Shown: positions 1-7,655 of the stretch, in pieces
How the letters are laid out: every line of letters begins with the position of its first letter
Position numbering within the stretch: position 1 is the stretch's first letter
Origin: Bacillota bacterium
GTDB taxonomy: Bacteria; Bacillota; UBA4882; UBA8346
Reading direction: 5' to 3'
Length of the DNA: 16,783 nucleotides
NCBI GenBank assembly: GCA_023415375.1
Contig: JAEZKW010000311.1
Coordinates: 1 to 16,783, forward strand
Notes under the pieces: model-generated
Seen by the model: the letters and a program-made list of their open reading frames with translations, nothing else
Told to the model about the DNA's origin: nothing
Databases searched by the model: none
Program-made: the position numbers and the translations under genes

Positions 1-1425
1 CAACAACTTTCATTTGAAAATTTTTATCTTCCCTTTGGAGGAAAACTTCGAAAAGATAATCGCTGGGTCCAATTAGCCCAAACTATTCCATGGGATCTTT
101 TTGAAGCCAAGTATGCTGGAAAGTTCAACTCCACAGGAATGGGAGCTCCCGCCAAACCGATTCGTATGGCATTAGGAGCACTAATCATCAAAGAAAAGTG
201 CGGTTATTCCGATGAAGAACTCGTCGAACAAATTCGCGAGAATCATTACCTCCAGTACTTCATTGGATTACCGGAATACCAGGATGAAATCCCCTTTGAC
301 CCTTCGATGATGGTTCATTTTCGGAAACGCTTCGACGCTAAAACATTGCAAGAGATTAATGAAATCATCTGCGGCGTTAAGCCAAAGAAAGGCTCCGATG
401 ATTCCGGTCCCCATGAACCGCCAAGTCATGGTGGGGGAAATAATCAAGGAATTTTGATAGTAGATGCTACCTGTGCCCCAGCGGACATCCGCTATCCGAC
501 TGATTGTTCCCTGCTTAATGAGGGCCGCGAAAAGCTAGAAAAGATGATTGATACCTTATATAAACCATTCAAAGGACAGTTTATCAAGCCGCGGACTTAT
601 CGGCAAAAGGCCCGAAAAGATTATTTAGATTTTGCCAAATCTAAGAAACCCAAGCCCAACAAAATTCGTAAAGCTGTGGGCAAGCAATTGCGTTATGTCA
701 AACGGGACTTCAAAACGATAGCTTGGTTACTCGAAAAGAACTCGAAGGGATTATCGGATCAACAGCAAAACCAATTGACCGTAATCCAGCAATTGTACCA
801 GCAGCAAAAAATGATGTATGACACCCGAAGCCATCGAGTGGCCGAGCGAATTGTCAGTATCAGCCAGCCTCATGTCCGGCCGATCGTCCGGGGGAAAGTC
901 ACCGCTGATACGGAATTTGGGGCTAAAGTAGCAGTAAGCCTGGTTAACGGATATGCCTTTGTTGATAAACTTAGTTGGGACAATTTCCATGAAGGTGTAG
1001 AACTCAAAGATTGCATAGAAAACTACTATCGTCGTTTTGGTTTTTATCCTAAGGTTATTGCCGCCGACAAACTTTATCGCAATCGTGACAATTTTGCCCT
1101 TTGCAAGCTGTACGGGATTGAGTTAAGCGGCCCGAAACTGGGTAGGCCAATCAAACAAGATAAAAAACAACGGCAACTGGGACGGCTTTATGAAAAAATT
1201 CGCAATTCCATTGAAGGTAAATTTGGCGAAGGCAAACGTTGTTACGGATTGAGTCGAATTATGGCTAAGTTAAAAGAGACTAGTGAGTCTGTGATTATGC
1301 TGCAATTCTTGGTCATGAACTTGGAGCAACGACTGCGGGTTCTTTTATCTTCATTTTTCAAGGTGCGATTTTTCGATAGCATTTTTATATTATTTTCAAA
1401 TAAATGGGTAATACTGGAATTCTAA
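1..1425 (+). CDS. IS5-like DDE transposase, 5' end just outside window
   Basis: Catalyses cut-and-paste movement of its insertion sequence. The frame is open from base 1, and its first residues (QQLSFENFYLPFGGKL) match the usual beginning of this transposase group, so only the start codon and perhaps a few residues are missing. About 474 residues are visible. Residues 47-110 hold the DUF772-like N-terminal block (RMALGALIIKEK, DPSMMVHFRKR). Likely catalytic acids are D155 (IVDATCAP), D356 (AADKLYRNRDN) and E405 (IEGKFGEGKRCYGL). The characteristic end LQFLVMNLEQRL is present, followed by a hydrophobic tail. No internal stop or frameshift is visible, so it may be active. The assignment to IS5 rather than IS1182 is uncertain. 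Confidence 0.85.
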   Translation, partial: QQLSFENFYLPFGGKLRKDNRWVQLAQTIPWDLFEAKYAGKFNSTGMGAPAKPIRMALGALIIKEKCGYSDEELVEQIRENHYLQYFIGLPEYQDEIPFDPSMMVHFRKRFDAKTLQEINEIICGVKPKKGSDDSGPHEPPSHGGGNNQGILIVDATCAPADIRYPTDCSLLNEGREKLEKMIDTLYKPFKGQFIKPRTYRQKARKDYLDFAKSKKPKPNKIRKAVGKQLRYVKRDFKTIAWLLEKNSKGLSDQQQNQLTVIQQLYQQQKMMYDTRSHRVAERIVSISQPHVRPIVRGKVTADTEFGAKVAVSLVNGYAFVDKLSWDNFHEGVELKDCIENYYRRFGFYPKVIAADKLYRNRDNFALCKLYGIELSGPKLGRPIKQDKKQRQLGRLYEKIRNSIEGKFGEGKRCYGLSRIMAKLKETSESVIMLQFLVMNLEQRLRVLLSSFFKVRFFDSIFILFSNKWVILEF

Positions 1426-1445
1426 TCGGAAACGATTACTTTTTC
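1423..1445 (+). terminator. Short hairpin with T-run at transposase stop
   Basis: TAATCG and CGATTA form a 6-bp stem with a GAAA loop directly on the stop codon, followed by CTTTTTC. This could be a weak intrinsic terminator for the transposase transcript, but the stem is short and AT-rich. Confidence 0.35.
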
Positions 1446-1456
1446 AGGAGCCCCTA

Positions 1457-1864
1457 GGTATTCTTTTATGTCGGTTATGCTTTGAAATAATTCCAATAGC
1501 TCTTAAGATATTACTCCGGATTGAATGACTGCTTAACCTGGAAGGAAACGATCCTGTTTAACCGGATACCGTAAGTAATTTGTAAGTTGATCCAATAATC
1601 GCCTCTATTATGATGCTATGCTTTATGATAAAATTTTTATGTCAACTATCGTTTGTGATTGCTTTGCTTATAAAAAGATAGCCGGCCACTCCGTAAACAT
1701 TTTGCCGTACTTGTTTCGGTAGCTTTTAATAGCCGCGCAAATGCGCGCGAGGATAGGCGCCGGGTTTGTTGTTCGATTTTGGATTTAGGTTAAAAAGTAT
1801 TTTTTTGTTTAAATCATAATATTTTAGGTTACATCAGCGTTTAAAAGTTAGGAGGAATATATTT
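1457..1864. other. Intergenic region without a recognisable gene
   Basis: No convincing coding frame is seen on either strand. Notable content is the GC-rich near-palindrome at 1734-1747 (listed separately), an AT-rich stretch at 1790-1830 that probably carries the promoter of the following operon, and AGGAGG at 1851-1856 serving the GTG start at 1865. No promoter hexamers can be named with confidence. The part next to the insertion sequence may be remnant sequence displaced by its insertion. Confidence 0.5.
1734..1747. repeat. GC-rich inverted repeat CGCGCA-AA-TGCGCG
   Basis: Two 6-base arms separated by AA, in otherwise AT-rich intergenic DNA upstream of the FtsH-like operon. A very similar perfect palindrome built on CGCGCATGCGCG lies downstream of the same operon (3939-3954), so the two may be copies of one element or protein-binding site. 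Confidence 0.5.
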
Positions 1865-2413
1865 GTGAAACGAATTAAAAATCTGCAAATTGGTTTAATC
1901 GTGCTGGCCTTTTTAGTGACTATCGGCGCACTTTTTGGCGGACAAGCCTTAACTGCTAAATTAAAAGTGGAGGACCCGTTACAAAGAGATTTACAGCGAA
2001 TGAAAGCAATCCGCGATTATAAGGTTAAAGAGGACAAAGATGGGCTTACCGTCACGGTAAAGTTGCAAAAAGTTGATGATTTGCAACAAGTTTTGGATTA
2101 TGTACAACAAAAAGTCGATAATTATTATAACCAACCGATAAGGAATTTTAAAATTGTTGACCGGCGAAATCATGATTTAGAAAGCCTTCGCTATCAATTA
2201 TCGTTCAATCTCGAAGAGGCTATTGTATCAGGCCATTATATTCAACTTAAAACGGCCTTAGAATCATGCCCGGGAGTAAAAGCCAAAGTATATTTTAGTC
2301 AGAATAATATGTACTTGCAGCTTGAAAAAGGGCAGAATTATTTGTATGAAGTACTGCCCATTCATTTGCAAACAGAAAAAGGTAACAATCTAAGCGGGGG
2401 TGATGTATCATGA
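1865..2413 (+). CDS. Membrane-anchored protein of unknown family, partner of FtsH-like protease
   Basis: 182 residues; the family is not recognised. The start is GTG at 1865, preceded by AGGAGG at good spacing. Residues 2-6 are basic (KRIK) and residues about 8-30 form one hydrophobic segment, so it is a signal anchor with the bulk outside the cytoplasm, or possibly a cleaved signal peptide ending near ALTA. The rest (31-182) alternates predicted strands and amphipathic helices (for example GLTVTVKLQKVDDLQQVLDY) and has no catalytic motif I can name. The stop overlaps the start of the next gene (ATGA, 2410-2413), which indicates translational coupling. I infer that it supplies the extracytoplasmic or adaptor part that the neighbouring short FtsH-like protease lacks. 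Confidence 0.85.
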   Translation: MKRIKNLQIGLIVLAFLVTIGALFGGQALTAKLKVEDPLQRDLQRMKAIRDYKVKEDKDGLTVTVKLQKVDDLQQVLDYVQQKVDNYYNQPIRNFKIVDRRNHDLESLRYQLSFNLEEAIVSGHYIQLKTALESCPGVKAKVYFSQNNMYLQLEKGQNYLYEVLPIHLQTEKGNNLSGGDVS

Positions 2414-3897
2414 GGAAATATTTAGAGTGCCTTATTGGGGCTGGGGTTGGTATCTTGGTATTTTTATTTTGGCGCGGGGTTGACTTGACACCATTATTAT
2501 TGATTGGATTGGCAATAGGAACTCTATACTTCTTTACTCAGGGAAGAATGGCCGGCAAAAGTCCGGAGATGGTTGGCGGCCATGTCAACAATAAATCATT
2601 TCTTGTTAGTTTTGATGATATTGGCGGCCAGCAAGTTGCCAAAAGAGAATTGCTCGAGGCTTTAGATTTTGTCCGCGGGGATCAGGAGGAATTAAATAAA
2701 TTAGGGATTCGTCCTCTAAAAGGTATTTTACTCACAGGTCCTCCCGGTACGGGAAAAACTCTGATGGCAAAGGCTGCAGCCAGTTATACCGACTCGGCGT
2801 TCGTGGCTTTGGATGGTTCCAGTTTCGTTGAGATGTATGCCGGTGTAGGGGCCCAGCGGGTTCGACAGCTTTTTAGTAAAGCAAGGCAGCAAGCACAAAA
2901 GATCGGCAAGAAAAGCGCAATCATTTTTATTGACGAGATTGAAGTCATTGCCGGAAAAAGAGGTAATCACAGTTCTCATTTGGAATATGACCAAACCCTA
3001 AATCAGCTGTTGGTTGAAATGGATGGTCTAAAACAGAATGAAGCAGTAAGAATTGTTTTAATAGCAGCCACCAATCGGGCTGATTTATTAGATGCGGCTA
3101 TTTTACGGCCTGGAAGGTTTGACCGACAGGTTAAGGTGGATTTACCTGATAAAGAGGGACGTATTCATATTTTAAACATCCATGCCAAAGGGAAGCCGTT
3201 AGCTTCTGAGGTAAGCCTGGAGGAGGTTGCTAAAGATACTTTTGGATTCTCTGGGGCTCATTTAGAATCGTTGTTGAATGAAGCAGCGATTCTGGCTTAT
3301 CGTCGAAATCACCAGGAGATTATTATGGAGGATATACGGGAGGCCATTGATAAGGTTATGATGGGTGAAAAGTTGGACCGTCAGCCGGATGCTGCAGAAT
3401 TAAAACGCGTAGCCATTCATGAAGTGGGCCATGCTTTAATCAGCGAATTACTTCGTCCTGAATCAGTGGCAACCCTGACAGTCATTCCACGAGGTAAAGC
3501 ATTGGGATTTATGCGGCAAGCACAGCTTCAAGAACAGTATCTCTATACAAAAGAGTATTTGCAGGACCAAATTTGTATTTGTCTTGGTGGGGCTTTATCT
3601 GAAGAATTAATGTATGGAAACTGGAGTACCGGTGCTTCCAATGATTTTGAACAGGCTACTCATATTGCAAAGCAGATAATTCTTACCGGACTATCGCGGC
3701 TTGGTATCGTTCAGGAAGACTGTTTGGGAAAAGAACGGCTTTTTGAAGTGATGACTGAAATTCTTAATGAACAGAAAGAACGGGTTCGTGGAATCTTAAA
3801 AGAACGCGGACCGGTCGTCGACAAAGTCGTCCGAGATTTACTGCAGAAAGAAAAGATTTCAGGTAGCTGGCTAAGGGAACAATTAAAAGCGGCATAA
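2410..3897 (+). CDS. Reduced FtsH-type AAA+ zinc metalloprotease
   Basis: A membrane-bound ATP-dependent protease that would unfold and degrade membrane or cytosolic proteins. In order: two hydrophobic segments at residues 4-21 and 26-42 joined by only about 5 residues; Walker A GPPGTGKT (110-117); pore loop MYAG (142-145, usually MFVG); Walker B IIFIDE (171-176); second region of homology with ATNR (220-223) and RPGRFDR (233-239); zinc site HEVGH (337-341, usually HEAGH); and the likely third zinc ligand D412 in STGASNDFEQAT. All ATPase and protease residues are present. At 495 residues it is well below the usual 600-650, mainly because the extracytoplasmic domain is missing and the C-terminus is short. 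It overlaps the upstream membrane-protein gene by 4 bases. It is probably an accessory FtsH paralogue rather than the housekeeping enzyme. Confidence 0.93.
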   Translation: MRKYLECLIGAGVGILVFLFWRGVDLTPLLLIGLAIGTLYFFTQGRMAGKSPEMVGGHVNNKSFLVSFDDIGGQQVAKRELLEALDFVRGDQEELNKLGIRPLKGILLTGPPGTGKTLMAKAAASYTDSAFVALDGSSFVEMYAGVGAQRVRQLFSKARQQAQKIGKKSAIIFIDEIEVIAGKRGNHSSHLEYDQTLNQLLVEMDGLKQNEAVRIVLIAATNRADLLDAAILRPGRFDRQVKVDLPDKEGRIHILNIHAKGKPLASEVSLEEVAKDTFGFSGAHLESLLNEAAILAYRRNHQEIIMEDIREAIDKVMMGEKLDRQPDAAELKRVAIHEVGHALISELLRPESVATLTVIPRGKALGFMRQAQLQEQYLYTKEYLQDQICICLGGALSEELMYGNWSTGASNDFEQATHIAKQIILTGLSRLGIVQEDCLGKERLFEVMTEILNEQKERVRGILKERGPVVDKVVRDLLQKEKISGSWLREQLKAA

Positions 3898-3938
3898 ATT
3901 GAAAAGCGTTGATGAATTAGGCTATCCAAAAGAAATTC

Positions 3939-3954
3939 TACGCGCATGCGCGTA
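3939..3954. repeat. Perfect 16-bp palindrome TACGCGCATGCGCGTA
   Basis: TACGCGCATGCGCGTA reads identically on both strands. It starts about 40 bases after the protease stop. It could be a binding site for a dimeric protein or part of a mobile palindromic element. A related motif (CGCGCA-AA-TGCGCG) lies upstream of the operon at 1734-1747. Confidence 0.8.
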
Positions 3955-4018
3955 CAATAAAGATATACAATATTTAAACGTTTGCCTGTTTAATGGAGAA
4001 ATATTGTATATCTTATTG
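3955..4018. repeat. Long AT-rich hairpin downstream of FtsH-like gene
   Basis: AGATATACAATATTT (3961-3975) pairs perfectly with AAATATTGTATATCT (3999-4013). Allowing one bulged A, the stem extends to about 20 bp (3955-3975 with 3999-4018), with a 23-base loop. It directly abuts the GC palindrome. No T-tract follows, so it is not a classical terminator. A transcript end, a recombination or binding site, or a small palindromic element are all possible. Confidence 0.75.
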
Positions 4019-4143
4019 ATTTTAAAATTGGCTGGAAAGGTTTAGAATAATTTTAAAAAAATTTTAGTTAATTAAAAAGGGAAATAATGGATGACCAAGA
4101 AATTAGGTATTAAATAGAGTCAAAATAGGAGGCCCCTAAAAAT

Positions 4144-4473
4144 ATGGAAGTAGAAGATTTGCTGGAAGAAGCTGATCAATTATTTGAACAGGCCGAAGCA
4201 ATGATTGTTAAAGAGCCCGGTGTGGGGTTACAGAAATTTCAGGTTGGAGTTAGTAATCTGTTGAAAGCGTTTTTAATCGTCCATGAAAAGATACCGGTGG
4301 GTGAACTTAAACAGCTCTTCTTGGAATGTTGTCGGATCGAACCCGAATTTGAAACAATCAGCGATGAACTTGATTATTTTTATATTCCCCAGTTAGCTGA
4401 AAGTGATTCAGAGCTGATTTGTGATGCCGCCAATGAAGTATGGGATTTAGTGATAAGCCTAATGCCGGAGTGA
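4144..4473 (+). CDS. Small acidic helical protein, unknown function
   Basis: 109 residues, very acidic, with no signal peptide or membrane segment, so it is probably cytosolic. The start is ATG at 4144 with a strong AGGAGG at 4127-4132. The sequence is predicted to be almost all alpha-helix. The pattern of residues 1-75 (an acidic helix, then QKFQVGVSNLLKAFLIVHEKI, then a third helix ending ELDYFY) is reminiscent of HEPN-like four-helix proteins, but the RxxxxH ribonuclease motif is absent and the resemblance is weak. It stands alone between the FtsH-like operon and a strong terminator at 4577-4620. I do not assign a function. Confidence 0.75.
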   Translation: MEVEDLLEEADQLFEQAEAMIVKEPGVGLQKFQVGVSNLLKAFLIVHEKIPVGELKQLFLECCRIEPEFETISDELDYFYIPQLAESDSELICDAANEVWDLVISLMPE

Positions 4474-4576
4474 TTGTCTATCCTCTTTTAAATATACGTG
4501 TACAATGTAAGAGACAAATATAAGCATATTTAAATTTCTATAACATATAATGAAGTATCGATGAGTTGGTTGGTCT

Positions 4577-4620
4577 AAGAAATCGAGGTGCGAAATTCTT
4601 TCGTGCCTCGATTTCTTTTT
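4577..4620 (+). terminator. Strong intrinsic terminator
   Basis: A stem of about 19 bp (4577-4595 with 4599-4617) built on AAATCGAGG/CCTCGATTT, with a TTC loop and two wobble pairs, is followed by TTTTTC. It ends transcription of the small acidic protein gene and separates it from the barrel gene. Confidence 0.88.
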
Positions 4621-4799
4621 CTTTGAATAAAATTCGTTGCTTTCCATCGATTGAATCATCTTGTACTTTCATGTTATTTCTGGAGTCAAGATAATCCGTC
4701 TGTTACTAGAAAAAGAGCTCTAGTTTGAATCCTCACGGTCTCTTTTGATGTCATATTACCCTTCCCGTTGACCACATTTTAATTCCAAAAAACAAGGTA

Positions 4800-4815
4800 A
4801 AAATCTTAAGATTTT
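4800..4815. repeat. Perfect palindrome AAAATCTTAAGATTTT
   Basis: A 16-bp perfect palindrome about 130 bases upstream of the barrel gene. It is a possible operator; AT richness makes chance occurrence more likely than for the GC palindrome at 3939. Confidence 0.5.
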
Positions 4816-4884
4816 CCAAACTTAAGGCCATCGCTTGCAAATTTTTTATAAAATTCTAACTAAAATTATTTTATTGAATAAAAG

Positions 4885-4903
4885 GATATTTGGAACAAAT
4901 ATC
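4885..4903. promoter_or_regulatory. Inverted repeat GATATTTG-GAA-CAAATATC upstream of barrel gene
   Basis: Perfect 8-bp arms with a 3-base spacer, 40 bases before the start codon at 4943. The position and symmetry fit a dimeric regulator operator or a 5' leader hairpin. The identity of any regulator is unknown. Confidence 0.4.
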
Positions 4904-4942
4904 TAAATTATTACACGAAATAGAAAATATTAGGAGAACGGT

Positions 4943-6124
4943 ATGAAAACTATAATTTCAGTGATAGCCGGAATCGGTATGCTATTTTTTATTACTTTTA
5001 CATCGACAGCATCGGGGCTTGAATTAAATAAAGTCAGTGTTTCCCAGGAAAGAGCTGAAGGTGAGCCTGGTGAGACTATACTTCGATTGAATGGCGATGC
5101 AGGGTGGGATTGGTTGCATTTGGGCTTAACAGGTAAATTCTTTTTGGTGCCGATTGAGGATAAATATTCATCATGCAACGTAAAGTTTACTTTCCCTGAA
5201 TTTTGTAAAAAATTAGTATTCAAAGCAGGCTATGATTGGGATGACAAATATAAAATCTATAACGGGAAAATAAACTACAGTTTTTCCCTTTTGAAGACGA
5301 TTCGAATGGAAATAGGTTATCAAAATGAAGAACGAAACCCGGAATTGGATACGGGATGTCCTTATCGCTTGAATAATGAATCAATCGCTTTAACCTGGCG
5401 GCAAAAACCCTGGGAGTATAGTTTTAATTTAAAACGTAATGACAAAGACTACTATGAAGATGCTCAATATACATCATTGAAATATCAATTGGGAGAGGCG
5501 CTAACCTGGCATCCTCAAACCAATATGCAGTTACAGATTGGATATGAAGAAAGTACCGGTGATTATAAGACCTCCGGCTATAAAGATTATTGGAAGGAAG
5601 AGTGGATTGCTGAGGGTAAATATCAAAGTAAAGCCAAATGGCGCTATGAATTTAAATATCAGAAGCTATTTTGGGAGAGGGGCTATGAACCCTATCGATC
5701 CAGTTATAAACTACAGCTTAAAATGGGGAGGAATATAAATCCAACTGCCAAACTTACCTTCAGTACGAGCTACCAAGATTTGAATTATTATTCGGCTTCC
5801 CAAGATTATGGCGAGCCAGGGATTTATTACAAAGTCGAGCGTGATTTAAAGAGCAGGATAGAAAGTAGAACAGGTATGGAATTACAATTTGATTATTCAG
5901 AGTTAACTTGGAAGATTGGACCTTTTTGGGGACATACGGAGTATGATTCCTCTTTGGTTAAGGAAATTGATCGGCTTGGCATTTATGCCATTGTAACCTG
6001 GAGTTATCGCAATTTGGAGCTTTCATTAAAAATGGCTCCTAGGGGAGATCTTTCAACTCAAGACGATTATTACCAGATGGAAATTGTGTATAAACCAAGG
6101 GAAAAAGAAGCAATTAACAATTGA
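4943..6124 (+). CDS. Secreted protein, candidate outer-membrane beta-barrel
   Basis: 393 residues. The start is ATG at 4943 with AGGAG 7 bases upstream. Residues 1-24 are a typical signal peptide (MKT, hydrophobic core, TSTASG). The remainder has no transmembrane helix. It is made of repeated stretches of 9-12 residues with alternating aromatic/hydrophobic and polar residues (for example YEFKYQKLFW, LQLKMGRNI, LGIYAIVTWSY), separated by short charged turns, which is the pattern of an outer-membrane beta-barrel. The last strand (YQMEIVY) is followed by about 10 polar residues, so the usual C-terminal aromatic is not at the very end. The specific family is not recognised. If correct, the host has an outer membrane. 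A secreted cell-wall or extracellular beta-sandwich protein is the alternative. It appears to be a single-gene unit. Confidence 0.7.
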   Translation: MKTIISVIAGIGMLFFITFTSTASGLELNKVSVSQERAEGEPGETILRLNGDAGWDWLHLGLTGKFFLVPIEDKYSSCNVKFTFPEFCKKLVFKAGYDWDDKYKIYNGKINYSFSLLKTIRMEIGYQNEERNPELDTGCPYRLNNESIALTWRQKPWEYSFNLKRNDKDYYEDAQYTSLKYQLGEALTWHPQTNMQLQIGYEESTGDYKTSGYKDYWKEEWIAEGKYQSKAKWRYEFKYQKLFWERGYEPYRSSYKLQLKMGRNINPTAKLTFSTSYQDLNYYSASQDYGEPGIYYKVERDLKSRIESRTGMELQFDYSELTWKIGPFWGHTEYDSSLVKEIDRLGIYAIVTWSYRNLELSLKMAPRGDLSTQDDYYQMEIVYKPREKEAINN

Positions 6125-6168
6125 GAATGAGTGAATGGAAGGGGAAAATTGTTCTATGTTTCAAATGA

Positions 6169-6199
6169 TTGGAACTTAAAATGTGAAATATGTTAAGAT
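6169..6199 (+). promoter_or_regulatory. Possible promoter for the AmmeMemoRadiSam genes
   Basis: TTGGAA (6169-6174) and an extended -10 TGTTAAGAT (6191-6199), separated by 19 bases, lie about 60 bases before the start at 6258. The spacing is longer than ideal, so this is tentative. Confidence 0.35.
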
Positions 6200-6257
6200 T
6201 AATTAGCAACCTTTAAAGAATGAGAATTTTATTTAATGGAATAAGGAGTGACTTTTA

Positions 6258-7655
6258 ATGATTAATTTAGGAGCTTTAGTACCACATCCTCCAATTATTG
6301 TACCTGGAATCGGAAATAATTCCGATCTGGAGCAGGTATCCAATACAATTCAGTCGATGAAGGAAATCAATAATTTGTTGGCACAAGACCCTCCCGAGAC
6401 ATTGGTGGTTTTTACTCCACATGGCACTATTTTTTCAGACGCCATCGTGATTTACGGTGATGAGATATTAAAGGGTGATTTAAGTCGGTTTGGACTCTCT
6501 AAAACTTGGGAATGGCGTAATGATTTGGAGCTTGCCCGAAAAATAATTAATTTAAGCCAAGAAGTGAATCTGCCGGTTTTAGAGTTTGATCAAAATATGG
6601 CCAAACGCTACAGACATCAGGGTGCCCTTGATCACGGAGTATTGGTGCCGCTTTCCTTTTTCTCGCCTGAGTGGGCAGAGAAAGTAAAGTTGGTAATCAT
6701 TCCATTAAGTTATTTACCCCTTGAGGAATTATATCAGTTTGGTACGATGATTCCAAAAGCAGCCGCAGAGTTAGGACGGAAAGTAGCGATTATTGCCAGC
6801 GGGGATCTTTCTCATTGTTTGAAGCCGGGGGCACCTGCAGGCTACGACCCCAGAGGGGCCGAGTTTGACCAAAAATTGATGGATATACTGAGAAATAGCC
6901 AATTCTCAGAACTGTTTCGTATCGATCCGGTGCTACTTGAAAAGGCAGCAGAGTGTGGCTTCCGCAGCGTGATCATGTTAATGGGGGCTTTAGACAAAAT
7001 CGATGTTCAAGTGAAAATCCATAGTTACCAAGGAACCTTTGGAGTCGGTTATGGAGTGGCCTCATTGAAACCAACCGGGCGCAGCAGCCGGAGCATGGTT
7101 GAGGAAATTTTTAAAAACCGGGATCAATCCGTTATTGACAGGCGCAAAAAAGAAAGCCCCATTGTTAGGTATGCCAGACAAATTGTTGAGGATTATGTTC
7201 AGGGACACCCTTTTCAGGAACCGGAGGGTTTAGAAGAGTTTAGAAACCAAAAAGCCGGAGTGTTTGTTTCGATCAAAAAACATGGGCAACTACGGGGGTG
7301 CATCGGTACTACCGAACCCACTCAAAAAAATATCGTGGCAGAGACAGAACAAAATGCGATCTCGGCCTCCACCAAAGACCCGCGTTTTGAGCCGATAACC
7401 AGGGATGAACTGGGAGACTTGGTATACAGTGTGGACGTTTTAAAACCGGCTGAACCAATTGGAGATTTGGGGGAACTCGATCCGGAGCGATATGGGGTGA
7501 TTGTCACCCAAGGTTATCGCCGTGGACTTTTATTACCTAATCTGGAAGGGGTCGAGACAGCCGAAGAACAAGTGTCTATCGCAAAAAGAAAAGCAGGTAT
7601 CCCGGAGGATGGGAAAGTTGAATTGGAGCGGTTTGAAGTCGTGCGGTATCATTAA
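6258..7655 (+). CDS. AmmeMemoRadiSam fusion: Memo/LigB-like domain plus AMMECR1 domain
   Basis: 465 residues, start ATG with AAGGAG at good spacing. Residues 1-270 form a class III extradiol-dioxygenase/Memo-like domain with candidate metal or substrate residues H10 (VPHPP), H55 (TPHG), H127 (LDHGVLVP), D183 and H186 (ASGDLSH). Residues about 300-465 are an AMMECR1 domain with the family signature LRGCIGT (345-351) and DPRFEPI (375-380). The Memo and AMMECR1 families, together with a radical SAM protein, form the conserved AmmeMemoRadiSam set found in archaea and many bacteria, whose biochemical role I cannot state. Here the first two are fused and the third is the next gene. It is probably cytosolic. 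Both domains look intact, so the fusion is a genuine gene rather than an artefact. Confidence 0.92.
   Translation: MINLGALVPHPPIIVPGIGNNSDLEQVSNTIQSMKEINNLLAQDPPETLVVFTPHGTIFSDAIVIYGDEILKGDLSRFGLSKTWEWRNDLELARKIINLSQEVNLPVLEFDQNMAKRYRHQGALDHGVLVPLSFFSPEWAEKVKLVIIPLSYLPLEELYQFGTMIPKAAAELGRKVAIIASGDLSHCLKPGAPAGYDPRGAEFDQKLMDILRNSQFSELFRIDPVLLEKAAECGFRSVIMLMGALDKIDVQVKIHSYQGTFGVGYGVASLKPTGRSSRSMVEEIFKNRDQSVIDRRKKESPIVRYARQIVEDYVQGHPFQEPEGLEEFRNQKAGVFVSIKKHGQLRGCIGTTEPTQKNIVAETEQNAISASTKDPRFEPITRDELGDLVYSVDVLKPAEPIGDLGELDPERYGVIVTQGYRRGLLLPNLEGVETAEEQVSIAKRKAGIPEDGKVELERFEVVRYH

Larger units (their letters stand above)
1..1456 (+). mobile_element. Insertion sequence, IS5-superfamily-like, left end outside window
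   Basis: The stretch holds a transposase gene and, about 12 bases after its stop, the sequence TTTTTCAGGAGCCCCTA, which may be the right terminal inverted repeat. The left end lies before base 1, so the matching repeat and any target duplication cannot be seen. The right boundary at about 1456 is an inference from position and sequence style. Full-length copies elsewhere in the genome would define the true ends. Confidence 0.6.
4474..4942. other. Intergenic region with terminator and two palindromes
   Basis: No convincing gene on either strand. It contains a strong hairpin terminator (4577-4620), a perfect 16-bp palindrome (4800-4815), a second inverted repeat (4885-4903) and the AGGAG ribosome binding site at 4931-4935 for the next gene. 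No good -35/-10 pair was found for that gene. Confidence 0.6.

Noticed and set aside
1731..1775. GC-rich stretch considered as a cyclic-di-GMP or similar riboswitch
   Set aside because: Only the CGCGCA/TGCGCG inverted repeat is present; the conserved riboswitch core motifs are missing.
4459..4659. 66-codon minus-strand frame after the small acidic gene
   Set aside because: It runs through the strong terminator hairpin, has no ribosome site and an unconvincing composition.
4722..4740. TTTGAATCCTCACGGTC resembles the T-loop and 3' end of a tRNA
   Set aside because: No D-arm, anticodon arm or matching acceptor strand can be folded upstream, so it is not a tRNA gene.
5538..5738. 66-codon plus-strand frame within the barrel gene
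   Set aside because: It is a shadow in another frame of a longer gene with signal peptide and coherent strand pattern.
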